A model generated the notes under the pieces. That model made no database searches and was not told the DNA's origin. It saw nothing but the letters and a program-made list of their open reading frames with translations. A stretch of DNA of 64,000 nt, taken from contig CBDCWA010000003.1 in NCBI GenBank assembly GCA_965223255.1, forward strand, positions 682,001 to 746,000, written 5' to 3'. Position 1 is the stretch's first letter. Each line of letters starts with the position of its first letter. Position numbers and translations under genes: made by a program. This DNA is from CBDCWA01 sp965223255 (GTDB lineage: Bacteria > Pseudomonadota > Alphaproteobacteria > Rhizobiales > Hyphomicrobiaceae). This document shows, in pieces, positions 52,377 to 61,574 of this stretch.

Positions 52377-54596
52377 TCATGTTCCTTTTCTCATCTCGAC
52401 GAAGATCGGGCTGCTCCACGCAAGATGAAAGTCCGTTTGTGCGACCCGGACCCAATAGGCTTGTTCCCCATGGATTGGATCTTCGTCGGTGAATTCGAAC
52501 TCAGCGTCGTAAGTTCCGCCTTCGGTATGAAGCGTGCTGGCCGTTAGGTATTGTTCCAGTCCACCTAATTCCCAGCGCAGATCACCTGCGCGAACATCTT
52601 TCAGTGCAAATTCAACCTGGGCTGGGCCTGCCGCAATTTTGATAACGGCATCATCAGAACCGTCGACATCCAGCAGCACGCCTTCTTCTTGACCGGACGT
52701 CACTGACCGCCAGTTCACGTGATGCGCCGAAAACGCATCAATCCCATATTTTGCAGTAAAGATATTTAATGGTGAGGCGTTCTCTAGGCGCCCGCCAGCA
52801 ATCTCAAGACCGCCGTTCCAATTCATGAACCGGCCGCGGTCCTTATGAGTCGCGCCAGACCAAATTATTTTGATGCGATTTGGATTTCGAGTTTGCGGGT
52901 TTGGTTGGAAACGTTTTAACTCCGTGCTGCGATTGAACAAACTGATGTACTCAATGGGGGCTGTGCCGTGAACGTTCCCCATAATGTGCACTGGGGCTTC
53001 GCCAGTAAAGGCATCGCCCATGACGTGATCTCCAGCAGCTACATGGAGGTATAAGCGTGCACCTGTTGTGGCATAGCTATGTCGTGCCATCAGCCCATCG
53101 TAAATGCCTTTCCGAGAAAGTTCGCGTGCCCCAACTGCACCCAATCCTCCAAGCACGGTCATTTCAGGAGTTGATGGATAGGCAAGGCCGGGACGGCAGG
53201 TATGATCGTCACTGGCGCCGACGACACCAACCCGCATGCCGGCCGATAAAAACTCATGCAGGCGCCACTCAAAGATCCCGTGGTTGGAGCAAATCTCAAA
53301 TACCGGTTCGAGTTCCGGATCCTGAACCTCGAAGTCGGAACGCCTGCCGCCAATATGGGGAACCATGATCACCTTTTTGCCAGTCGAGGCAATGTATTGG
53401 CGAATTTTGGCTTGCAGATCGCGAGCATGAACGCACTCCGACTCTTGGGCATCATCCGCGATTTCATCAGCGCTAAGCTGCCAATGACTGCTGCGGAAGA
53501 TTGGACCTTCATCGTCTAAGAACATTACATTGCGGTCGCCGCCGGTGCCTGTTGGTCCAGACCATTCCCAGCCAAAGAATGCCGCAAAGCGTCCAGGCTC
53601 ATTGTATTTCTTTGCCGCCAACCGAACCTCTTCAAGATCGGCATCAGACAAAATGAAATCGTTGCCCTGATGAGTCGTAAAATCGATTGCTGCCAGATCT
53701 CGCGCATACGCGAAATATTCATCTGGCGTGCCAATGCCAACGGTCGATGCAGTCTGAGCCTGGGTATCACCCCAACATATAATTTGGTCTAGCGTATTGC
53801 GGACCAAAATCGGGTTCGAAACCGCGATAACGGTATCTTGGTCCTTGAGTGCCAGACGGCGAACGCCGTCCTCTCTTAACACTATATCTTCGATCCACGT
53901 CGCCCTGCCATTTGCGCCGGTCAACGTTAGATCAACAGGGGGATCGGCTTCCAAGGTTAGGCGAGATGTGTCAACGGGGGTCGGGTTTCCAAATCTGTCA
54001 TTGCCACGGACCTGAACACGAAATGGCGCGCCGGATTTCACGATGGTTGGTGCGGTGACCGTAAAGTACTCACAAGGTCCGGTTAGAACACGGAATGTCG
54101 GCGAGTGACAATAGACACGCTTGTATTCACCAGAGCTGAGCGGGTCCAAGAATACAGCGAAATCGCAGGCGCTCTCGGGGAAGGATTGCACAGCGAGACC
54201 ACGTGAGCCACCGGACCTATCACCCAAAACCACGGTGATCGTATCACCCGGATAAAGGGGGCCGGCAGCTAGCCTAATCACGACCACGGCATTGAACGGC
54301 CTCTTATGGCCTCTATGGTCAAAATATGTTTCAAAGCGAGACCCCTCCCGCGAGCAGCTGACTGTGGCATAATTGTCTGCCTTAGGGTCGGTGAATTGTG
54401 CCGCTCCGAAATCGGCCTGGCGTCTGGTTCCGATCTTAAGCCCGCCGCCAACGTCCATCGCATAATCACCGACGGTAAAGGTCAATCTCCAAGTTGCAAA
54501 GCTACCTACTTCAACGTCGTCGGTCGGTGAAATCGTAACTGAACCCCACGTCTCGATGGTCGATCGATCGTTATTTCGTTCCGTAATTTTGCTCAT
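52377..54596 (-). CDS. DUF3604 domain protein (PHP-like hydrolase)
   Basis: 739 residues. An N-terminal beta-rich region (1-275) leads to a DUF3604 core: ICWGDTQAQTASTVGIGTPDEYFAYARDLAAIDFTTHQGND with metal ligands of PHP type, WEWSGPTGTGGDRN, VIMVPHIGG, and VGVVGASDDHTCRPG. A C-terminal beta region follows. No signal peptide. The family has a PHP-like fold and occurs with sulfatases and transporters of organic acids; its reaction is not known to me. It is the last gene of tctBAC-sulfatase-DUF3604, with GAGG before the ATG. Confidence 0.87.
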   Translation of the reverse strand: MSKITERNNDRSTIETWGSVTISPTDDVEVGSFATWRLTFTVGDYAMDVGGGLKIGTRRQADFGAAQFTDPKADNYATVSCSREGSRFETYFDHRGHKRPFNAVVVIRLAAGPLYPGDTITVVLGDRSGGSRGLAVQSFPESACDFAVFLDPLSSGEYKRVYCHSPTFRVLTGPCEYFTVTAPTIVKSGAPFRVQVRGNDRFGNPTPVDTSRLTLEADPPVDLTLTGANGRATWIEDIVLREDGVRRLALKDQDTVIAVSNPILVRNTLDQIICWGDTQAQTASTVGIGTPDEYFAYARDLAAIDFTTHQGNDFILSDADLEEVRLAAKKYNEPGRFAAFFGWEWSGPTGTGGDRNVMFLDDEGPIFRSSHWQLSADEIADDAQESECVHARDLQAKIRQYIASTGKKVIMVPHIGGRRSDFEVQDPELEPVFEICSNHGIFEWRLHEFLSAGMRVGVVGASDDHTCRPGLAYPSTPEMTVLGGLGAVGARELSRKGIYDGLMARHSYATTGARLYLHVAAGDHVMGDAFTGEAPVHIMGNVHGTAPIEYISLFNRSTELKRFQPNPQTRNPNRIKIIWSGATHKDRGRFMNWNGGLEIAGGRLENASPLNIFTAKYGIDAFSAHHVNWRSVTSGQEEGVLLDVDGSDDAVIKIAAGPAQVEFALKDVRAGDLRWELGGLEQYLTASTLHTEGGTYDAEFEFTDEDPIHGEQAYWVRVAQTDFHLAWSSPIFVEMRKGT

Positions 54597-54713
54597 TCTT
54601 GGAGCCTCTATCCGTCATCTTGCCAATGCGAAGAAGCCATCGCAAAAGTACACTTCAATAACTCAAGCTTCGAGACAATTGCGCCTGAATACATTTACGT
54701 TTGCCTCCGATGC

Positions 54714-56102
54714 TCAGCCTGAACGGTCATACATATTCTCAACAAGAGCCGCTACTTTGCCGCGGTGATCGTGAACGATATCGTATTCTTTGTAGTAGGC
54801 TTCGCGATCAAGAAACCGGTCACCGATCCGATCCATGTGTGCTTGCATCTGCGCTTCCAAATCTTTGCGCACGTCGTCCAAATTTGGATCGTCGATAAGG
54901 TTTTTCATCTGATAGGGATCGGCTTTGTTGTCGTAGAGAAGCCAGGGCATATCGATCGTGCGCACGTAGGTGTAGCGATCGCTTACAACACCGCGGTACT
55001 CGAGCCGCATTCCGTTGTAATCAGGGTATTGATCGGGTCCGCGTGGATCCCCGATGCTAAATGGACAAGGGTTCATGATCAGCACCGAACCCGGTGGATC
55101 GTCTCGTTCCCCGCGAATGAATGGTGAGAGATCGACACCCTCTACAGCATCCGGCACTGGAACACCGGCAAGCCCGAGGAGTGTCGGCATAACATCAATC
55201 ACACTGATCGGTGTGTCGAATGCCGATCCACTTGTGACTACACCTGGGTAGCGAAGTACGAACGGTACTAAGAGAGATTCGCTCCACGGCCATTGCTTTT
55301 TGTAGACGCCATGAGATCCGTGCATGTCACCGTGATCCGATGAGAAAACGACAATCGTATTGTCGCTCAATCCCCGCCAATCAAGGGCGTCAACAAGTCG
55401 CTTAAACTGATCGTCCAGAAATGTGGTTTGCGCGTAATATCCCCATAAGTCATCGCGTGGAACATCCGGGCAGTTAGGCCGTCCGACAATCTTGGCCGGA
55501 TCGTATTGGTCGAGGTAATGCTTTGGCACGAGCCGGTAGGGATGATGTGGTGGTCCCCATGAAAGAAAAAGGCAGAACGGCGTATGTGGGTCTCTGCCAT
55601 CGAGGTAACTAATCGCGCTGTTCGTTTGGGCTTCGGCGTCCCAGCCCTCCCAATGCTTCACCGAGCCGTCATTATCTGTGTAGGCGGAGTGGTTGTAGTT
55701 GTGCTCAAAGTTTGCGCCCATCCAGAAATCGAAGCCTTGCCGGCGCGGCCCGGGCGGGACAGGCGCGGTACGGTCGGGGCCATCGAGATGCCATTTGCCG
55801 ATGTAGGCAGTATCATACCCAGCAGCCTTGAAAGCGTGCGCGACCGAAACTTCGCTGGTTTTTAGTGCGATGTCATTCAGAATGGCACCGTTCGACAGCG
55901 GTGTCCTGCCCGTAATCAAACTGGCCCGGTATGGGCCGCACACCGGCAACAAAGAGACGGCGTTGTTGAAGACTGCGCCTTCGCCAGCGAATTTATCAAT
56001 ATTTGGCGTGTGGACCTGCTCCTGGCCGGCATAACCAACCGAACAGGCACGCAGCTGGTCGGCGAACACAAACAAGACGTTAGGCGGCCTATGATCAGTC
56101 AT
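54714..56102 (-). CDS. sulfatase (formylglycine-dependent, type I)
   Basis: 462 residues of the alkaline-phosphatase/sulfatase superfamily. NVLFVFADQLRA starts the metal site, Cys55 in VCGPYRASLITGR (CxPxR) is the residue converted to formylglycine, and KWHLDG, DHGDMHGSHG and KKQWPWSES provide further ligands. No signal peptide, so it works in the cytoplasm on imported sulfate esters, or on phosphonate esters as some relatives do. It lies between tctC and DUF3604. A formylglycine-generating enzyme is not in the window. Confidence 0.92.
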   Translation of the reverse strand: MTDHRPPNVLFVFADQLRACSVGYAGQEQVHTPNIDKFAGEGAVFNNAVSLLPVCGPYRASLITGRTPLSNGAILNDIALKTSEVSVAHAFKAAGYDTAYIGKWHLDGPDRTAPVPPGPRRQGFDFWMGANFEHNYNHSAYTDNDGSVKHWEGWDAEAQTNSAISYLDGRDPHTPFCLFLSWGPPHHPYRLVPKHYLDQYDPAKIVGRPNCPDVPRDDLWGYYAQTTFLDDQFKRLVDALDWRGLSDNTIVVFSSDHGDMHGSHGVYKKQWPWSESLLVPFVLRYPGVVTSGSAFDTPISVIDVMPTLLGLAGVPVPDAVEGVDLSPFIRGERDDPPGSVLIMNPCPFSIGDPRGPDQYPDYNGMRLEYRGVVSDRYTYVRTIDMPWLLYDNKADPYQMKNLIDDPNLDDVRKDLEAQMQAHMDRIGDRFLDREAYYKEYDIVHDHRGKVAALVENMYDRSG

Positions 56103-56221
56103 GATGTTCCCGTAGGTAATATGTTAAGACGCACCCTGCCGGACCCCGGATGTATCACAACGCGCGTTTCAAGCGAGCGAGCGATGCTTCGGAGCGGCGT
56201 GGTGCGTCTTAACGCTCTCTG

Positions 56222-57211
56222 CTATTTCACCAAGATTCCGAGATCCTTGGCCATCTGGCGATAGCGCTTGAAATCACGATCAATGTGTTTCTTGAATTCT
56301 TCTGGTCCCATGTAGCGGGGCACATCACCGACGGCTTTGACCATCTTCTTCCAACCCCTACGCTTCATAGTGGCCTGTACAGCCTTCGCCCACTTGTCGA
56401 CGATCGCTTTGGGCAAGCCCTTTGGACCGATCACACCGCGCCAGCCAAAAATGTCAACCTGCGGATAACCAAGTTCGGCATAAGTTGGTACATTCGGAAA
56501 GGCTTTCAAACGCTTCTTTGTGGTGACTGCAAGCGCTCTCACCTTACCCGATTTGATGAACCCAATCGCAGACACAAGGTTTGTTTGATGGAATTGGGCT
56601 TCACCACGTAGCAGGCCCGCCATGGACCGCTTGCCGCCCTTGTAAGGCACCGCAATTGCCGAGCCCTGTTTTATCCCTGCAGTTTTAAGCAAAAGATGAA
56701 TGCCGAAGAAGTGAATGCTACCGGCACCTGCGTGCGAGAACTTTAGCTTACCTGGCTTGGCTTTTATGGCAGCTAACAAGTCCTTCAAACTCTTGTACGG
56801 CGAGTCTGCCTTGACGACGAGGACATTGGGGTTCATCTGCGTCATTGCGATCGGCGTATAGTCGGCAGGCGTATATCCCGCCGCCGCATTCATTGAAGGA
56901 TGCAGGACATGACCACCGATCATGCCTTCCATTAGCAGATATCCGTCAGGCTTTGCTTTCAATGCAAAGTTGATTCCGATACCGCCAGAGGCGCCCTTCT
57001 TATTGACGACAATGATCGGCTGGCCGATGTGATCTTGGATGTTGATCGCCATGATCCGCGCAGCGGTATCGGTCGAACCTCCAGCGCCCGATGGAACAAC
57101 AAGCTTGATCGGCTTGGTGGGATATCCCTGAGCCATAGCTGGTGTGGCAGCCAACGCACCGGCCATGAGAACGGCACTGACTGGTAGACCTAAATTTTTG
57201 AGATGTCTCAT
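56222..57211 (-). CDS. tctC: tripartite tricarboxylate transporter binding protein (TctC/Bug family)
   Basis: 329 residues with a signal peptide (cut after PAMAQ) and the Bug fold: YPTKPIKLVVPSGAGGSTDTAARIMA, the ligand-loop ASGGIGINFALKAKPDGYLL, and YKGGKRSMAGLLRGE. Bug proteins bind carboxylated small molecules and deliver them to TctAB. GGAGG five bases before the ATG. It lies third in tctB-tctA-tctC, an uncommon order with the binding protein last. The ligand is probably a carboxylate linked to the following sulfatase (inference). Confidence 0.93.
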   Translation of the reverse strand: MRHLKNLGLPVSAVLMAGALAATPAMAQGYPTKPIKLVVPSGAGGSTDTAARIMAINIQDHIGQPIIVVNKKGASGGIGINFALKAKPDGYLLMEGMIGGHVLHPSMNAAAGYTPADYTPIAMTQMNPNVLVVKADSPYKSLKDLLAAIKAKPGKLKFSHAGAGSIHFFGIHLLLKTAGIKQGSAIAVPYKGGKRSMAGLLRGEAQFHQTNLVSAIGFIKSGKVRALAVTTKKRLKAFPNVPTYAELGYPQVDIFGWRGVIGPKGLPKAIVDKWAKAVQATMKRRGWKKMVKAVGDVPRYMGPEEFKKHIDRDFKRYRQMAKDLGILVK

Positions 57212-57291
57212 AACTTCCTCCGTTTTTTACAGCTCATATCTCATTTTCTTAGTTGTTTTATCACTATAACTGCGAATGTTTGGCCTTCGCA

Positions 57292-58803
57292 TTATTCAGT
57301 CAAAACGCGTGCTGCTTTTGATCCCTTAAGACGAGTGTGGAGATAGACCGAAAGCACGGCGCTCAATACTGCAAGAGCCAGAAACGTGATTGAAATCCAG
57401 CTCTTGAAGAAGATATCCGGCGAACCGCCCGATATGATCAGCGATTTACGTAGTTCATTCTCAAATAGTGGCCCTAGAATGAAAGCAATGGCGAATGGCG
57501 CTGCGGGAATCTTTTGCAGACGAAGTAGGAAGCCAAGGGCGCCGACACCAAACATGGCGATGACATCGACCATTGTGCCGCGCACCGCATAAGTCCCGTA
57601 AGTGGCCAGAATCAACACCACGGGAAACAGGATTTGGGTTGGCATACGCACCACCCATTTCGCCAATCGCACCACGCCCGTGCCGACGATGAGGAGCAGC
57701 ATAAGACTGAGAAACAAGAGCAGGAATACGCTGTAGATGAATTGAGGGTTCGATTCGAATAACAATGGCCCTGGATTCAGGCCATGTATGATGAGTGCGC
57801 CCATCAATACAGCCGTCGTCGTGTCACCCGGGATGCCAAGGCTCATCATTGGCACGAGAGCAGGCCCGCAGACGGAATTGTTACCGGCTTCGGCACCCGC
57901 GACACCTTCCAAAGAGCCTTTCCCAAACTCCTCAGGTTTTTTGGAGAAGCGCTGCGCGATGAAGTATCCAAGAAAGGCGGCTGGACTGCCGCCCAAGCCC
58001 GGTAGTGCGCCCAACAGTGAACCACCAGCGCAAGACCTCAGGTACGTCGGCCAGAATCTAAAGTACTGGCGGAATGTCATTGCTGGGCCCATGTCACCGA
58101 CGGTGACCGTCTCTTTCGACTTGAATGCCTCGACCCCGCGGATAATGATTTCGGGGATTGTGAAAAGCCCAACCAGCAGGGTCAGAATGTGCATGCCGGC
58201 CTGAAAGTCGTGAATACCAAAGGTAAAGCGGCTGGAGCCGTGTATTGGGTCCTGACCAATCATTGCAACCAGAAACCCGAAGCAGGCGGCAATCAAGCCC
58301 TTGATCAGGGATTCGCCAGATACGCCGGCAATGATGGTGATCGCAAAGACGATCACGGCAAAAACTTCCGGCGCACCGAATTCAAGTGCGAATGTTGCAA
58401 CGACCGGAAAGATGACGAGTGCGACAATTGTTGAAAGAATGCCAGCCGTAAATGATGCATAAAGCGCCATATCCAGTGCTTGGCGGGCCTTGCCTTGTCG
58501 GGCAAGCGGATAGCCGTCAAGAAGCGTCGCCGCAGCGTTTGGTGTGCCGGGTGTGGCGATCATAATCGCTGTGACCGATCCACCATATATGGCTGTCACA
58601 TAGATCCCCAGCAGAAGCGCGATGGCGGTTTGGGGGTCCATAAAGAACGTAAGCGGCAGGGCAATGACAACCGCCATGATACCGGTTAGGCCAGGTGTGA
58701 CGCCAACGAACATTCCCCAGACAACGCCGGCGAAACACGCCAGCAAAACATCCCACCGCAAAATCAGAAAGAAACTTTGGATCAGGATACTAAAATCGAT
58801 CAC
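57292..58803 (-). CDS. tctA: tripartite tricarboxylate transporter large membrane subunit TctA
   Basis: 503 residues, about twelve membrane helices. Family marks: GVVWGMFVGVTPGLTGIMAV, ATPGTPNAAATLLDGYPLARQGKARQALDMALYAS and PALVPMMSLGIPGDTTTAVLMGAL, the two conserved TPG/PGD loops. Start is a GTG at 58803 with AGGA seven bases upstream, ten bases after the end of tctB. Works with TctB and TctC in sodium- or proton-coupled uptake. Confidence 0.95.
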   Translation of the reverse strand: MIDFSILIQSFFLILRWDVLLACFAGVVWGMFVGVTPGLTGIMAVVIALPLTFFMDPQTAIALLLGIYVTAIYGGSVTAIMIATPGTPNAAATLLDGYPLARQGKARQALDMALYASFTAGILSTIVALVIFPVVATFALEFGAPEVFAVIVFAITIIAGVSGESLIKGLIAACFGFLVAMIGQDPIHGSSRFTFGIHDFQAGMHILTLLVGLFTIPEIIIRGVEAFKSKETVTVGDMGPAMTFRQYFRFWPTYLRSCAGGSLLGALPGLGGSPAAFLGYFIAQRFSKKPEEFGKGSLEGVAGAEAGNNSVCGPALVPMMSLGIPGDTTTAVLMGALIIHGLNPGPLLFESNPQFIYSVFLLLFLSLMLLLIVGTGVVRLAKWVVRMPTQILFPVVLILATYGTYAVRGTMVDVIAMFGVGALGFLLRLQKIPAAPFAIAFILGPLFENELRKSLIISGGSPDIFFKSWISITFLALAVLSAVLSVYLHTRLKGSKAARVLTE

Positions 58804-58813
58804 AACTCTGTCC

Positions 58814-59461
58814 TCACCCTATCAGCGTTCCGGTGAGGCGCACCTGTTCTGCCGCGCCATCAAACAGCGATGCCATCTCAAGCCAACCCGGCACTCCAAA
58901 CACTGGGACCGGAAACAGAATGTGGGCAATCTTCACAAAGAAGTACCAAAGTGCTGCTGGTAGGATGACAGCGACGAGGCCGATCACCCAAAAGCGGCGC
59001 TCTCCGAAGTAATACATGGCTATGGCAACTGAGAGCCCGGAGGCTATTGTCATCCCGATGATATAGATTGCCGCAACATAGCCGATGCAAATCGCCGCCG
59101 TTCCGCCAGCCAAAAGCCAATCAGACGCTCTCACACGTCCTTGCGTCTGCTCGCGCAAGTATGCGGCTAAACTTTGGACCAAATATACCGCGCTCAATCC
59201 AATCAATATAAGGAAGAGGGCGTTCGGCAGAAATGCCGGCGAATTTACTGTGCCAGCAAACTTTGTGGGCACGAAAACTGCTGCCGGTACCACAAAGAAA
59301 TATCCGATTAAGCCGCCAACAAGACAGAACAATCCGGCAATGACGTCGCCCCTGCGGGTTAACGTCTCAAGTTCAATGTATTCAGGTTGCCCTCGCGGTT
59401 CGGACGTGGTGCCGCCACCGCTTCCAGTCTCGGCTTCAGGCGCATGACGCGCAACATCCAT
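58814..59461 (-). CDS. tctB: tripartite tricarboxylate transporter small membrane subunit TctB
   Basis: 215 residues with four membrane helices (about 40-60, 73-95, 117-150 and 163-180) and the usual low conservation of TctB. A Glu/Gly-rich N-terminus precedes them. First gene of the leftward operon, with GAGGAG nine bases before the ATG; divergent from the LysR-type regulator across 160 bases. Confidence 0.87.
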   Translation of the reverse strand: MDVARHAPEAETGSGGGTTSEPRGQPEYIELETLTRRGDVIAGLFCLVGGLIGYFFVVPAAVFVPTKFAGTVNSPAFLPNALFLILIGLSAVYLVQSLAAYLREQTQGRVRASDWLLAGGTAAICIGYVAAIYIIGMTIASGLSVAIAMYYFGERRFWVIGLVAVILPAALWYFFVKIAHILFPVPVFGVPGWLEMASLFDGAAEQVRLTGTLIG

Positions 59462-59585
59462 CTGCGGCTACTCCTCGGGCCCACCTCAGCACCAGACCGA
59501 GCTAATTCCGACGGTCCCAGAGCCCGTTTACCAGCACTTCATGTTGACTCTGCTGGAATTGTCCTGTGAAAGTTTCTATTGAGCA

Positions 59586-59597
59586 AATATCAATATT
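59586..59597. promoter_or_regulatory. candidate LysR-type operator between tctB and the regulator
   Basis: AATATCAATATT (two AATAT arms around CA) lies 24 bases before the LysR-type gene, in the divergent gap with tctB, within a longer T-N11-A type segment. This is where LysR-type regulators bind to control themselves and the divergent operon. Confidence 0.5.
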
Positions 59598-59621
59598 GTT
59601 CATCTCGAATAGGAATTTTCT

Positions 59622-60494
59622 ATGTATTTTACCCATTGGCGGTCGTTTCAGGCGGTGGCGCTTGAAGGAAGCTTCACCGGCGCTGCAAAAAGGCTGCACC
59701 GAAGCCAGCCAACCGTTACACGCCAAGTAACGGACTTAGAAAAGATTTTCGGTGTGGAGCTATTTCACCGGCGCGGACGCCGGGTTGAATTGAGCGAGGT
59801 CGGAAAGGCCCTGTTGTCGATCACCGAGCGGATGTTTACGACCAGCGAAGAAGCTGTAGAGCTCCTACAGTCTGCTAGTGGATTAAGCTCCGGGCACCTG
59901 CGCATATCGGCTGTAAATCCAATGGACGTTGTCGGTGTAATCTCGAGATTCTCCCGCACCTATCCGGGCATCACGGTCTCGCTAACGATCTGCAATTCGG
60001 ATGAGGCTTTGCACGCCCTATTAGATTTTCGGACTGATGTCGTCATGCTCGCCTCAGCCGAAACCGACCGAAGATTGCACTATGTCGATTTTGGAGCCCG
60101 GCCACTTGTCGCTTATGTTAATAAGGATCATGCGTGGGGTCGCAGGCGCGCATTGCGATTTAAGGAACTCAAGGATCAGCCAATCATTATTCGTGAGCGT
60201 GGCTCCCGCACACGCACCTTATTCGAACAAGCCTGTAATGACGCCGGAATCTCACCGACAGTGGCAATGGAAATCAACAATCGTGATGCCTTGCGCGAGG
60301 CGGTTGCGCTCGGGCTTGGAATTGGCGTTATTGGCGAAAAAGGACTGCCGATAGATGATCGACTGCGGGAAATAAAAATCTCAGACTCGAACATCTTGAT
60401 GTATCGCCAGATTGCGTGTCTGAAGGAGCGCCGCAGTTCGAGGCTCATTCACGGGTTCTTAGAGACCAGCAAAGAGTTTTCAGATCTCATTTGA
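59622..60494 (+). CDS. LysR family transcriptional regulator
   Basis: 290 residues. N-terminal HTH: FQAVALEGSFTGAAKRLHRSQPTVTRQVTDLEKIFGVELFHRRGRRVELSEVG. The C-terminal inducer-binding domain begins at about residue 88 (GHLRISAVNPMDVVGVI). AGGA seven bases before the ATG. It is divergent from tctB and 19 bases before the D-2-hydroxyacid dehydrogenase gene, so it probably controls the tct-sulfatase operon and is co-transcribed with the dehydrogenase. The inducer would be the imported carboxylate or its product (inference). Confidence 0.93.
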   Translation: MYFTHWRSFQAVALEGSFTGAAKRLHRSQPTVTRQVTDLEKIFGVELFHRRGRRVELSEVGKALLSITERMFTTSEEAVELLQSASGLSSGHLRISAVNPMDVVGVISRFSRTYPGITVSLTICNSDEALHALLDFRTDVVMLASAETDRRLHYVDFGARPLVAYVNKDHAWGRRRALRFKELKDQPIIIRERGSRTRTLFEQACNDAGISPTVAMEINNRDALREAVALGLGIGVIGEKGLPIDDRLREIKISDSNILMYRQIACLKERRSSRLIHGFLETSKEFSDLI

Positions 60495-60513
60495 GAGCAA
60501 TTGAGGACAATCA

Positions 60514-61572
60514 ATGTCGGAAGCTAACCCCAAGCAGGAGGCGCTCATTGCCAACCAGGTCAAAATTGTCAGGACTGATCGCGAGTTGGAATGCCCGAAC
60601 TTGGACAATGCACTGCGCACGCAAGGCGCTAATTTGGTGCTGCTACCGGACGGGATTGGAGAAGCAGAATTGACCAAGGAGGTCCGAGACGCAGACCTTT
60701 TGTTAATGTGCTACACACCGATTACCGCCCGAGTAATAGATGGAGCCAAGAGACTAAAGGGGATAGTCAAATATGGCGTCGGCATCGACGCGATTGATAT
60801 TGAGGCCGCCAAAGCGCGCCGGATTCCGGTTGTAAATATTCCCGAGTATGCTGAAGAAACCGTAGCGGAAGGTGCGATGGCATTGATCATTGCACTTGCC
60901 AAGAAGGTTCTTCCCATCCAACGCGCGATGCAGACCGAAGGTTGGGCCTGGCCAACAACTGAATGGATGGGTTCTGACATAGCCGGCAAGACAATCGGTT
61001 TGGTAGGTTTCGGCCGCATCGCGCGCAGCATGGCGCGGATCGCTGGCAATGGGTTTAGGGCAGACCTCTTGGGATATGACCCATTCGTTAACGAAGCCGC
61101 AATGCAGGCGGCTGGCGTCCAGAAACATGACGACCTTCATGTAATGCTAAAAGCCTGCGATGTTGTCTCCATTCACTGCGTTCTAAATGACGCCACGCGG
61201 CATCTTATCGGCCCACGTGAATTGAGCTGCATGAAGCCAACAGCATTGTTGATAAATGTTTCCCGCGGAGAGATCGTCGATGAGGCAGCACTCGTGGAGG
61301 CCCTTCATGCCGGACGCATCGCCGGGGCTGGTCTTGACGTTTTTTCGCAAGAACCGCTCACTAAGACCGGCCACCCGCTAAGTGCACTTTATCAAATGGA
61401 CAATGTCATTTTGACGCCCCACTTGGCATTTTATACGTCGGAAGCCATGCAGCGCCTTGAAGACGAAACACTTGAGCGTTGCAATGAGCTGTTGGGGGGC
61501 GATCCAGTACAGATTAAATCTACTGACCCGCGTTTGATAGCGCAGCAGCACGGTGTCATCATATCCAAGTGA
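60514..61572 (+). CDS. D-isomer-specific 2-hydroxyacid dehydrogenase
   Basis: 352 residues, NAD-dependent oxidoreductase. NAD-binding loop LVGFGRIARSMARIAG; catalytic Arg in INVSRGEIVDE, Glu in DVFSQEPL, and His in LTPHLAFYT. It resembles the phosphoglycerate dehydrogenase / CtBP branch (VKYGVGIDAIDIEAAK). GAGGA lies six bases before the ATG. It follows the LysR gene closely and ends two bases from the convergent phnY. Likely oxidises or reduces a 2-hydroxy/2-oxo acid made from the substrate of the tct operon; the substrate is unknown. Confidence 0.9.
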   Translation: MSEANPKQEALIANQVKIVRTDRELECPNLDNALRTQGANLVLLPDGIGEAELTKEVRDADLLLMCYTPITARVIDGAKRLKGIVKYGVGIDAIDIEAAKARRIPVVNIPEYAEETVAEGAMALIIALAKKVLPIQRAMQTEGWAWPTTEWMGSDIAGKTIGLVGFGRIARSMARIAGNGFRADLLGYDPFVNEAAMQAAGVQKHDDLHVMLKACDVVSIHCVLNDATRHLIGPRELSCMKPTALLINVSRGEIVDEAALVEALHAGRIAGAGLDVFSQEPLTKTGHPLSALYQMDNVILTPHLAFYTSEAMQRLEDETLERCNELLGGDPVQIKSTDPRLIAQQHGVIISK

Positions 61573-61574
61573 CC

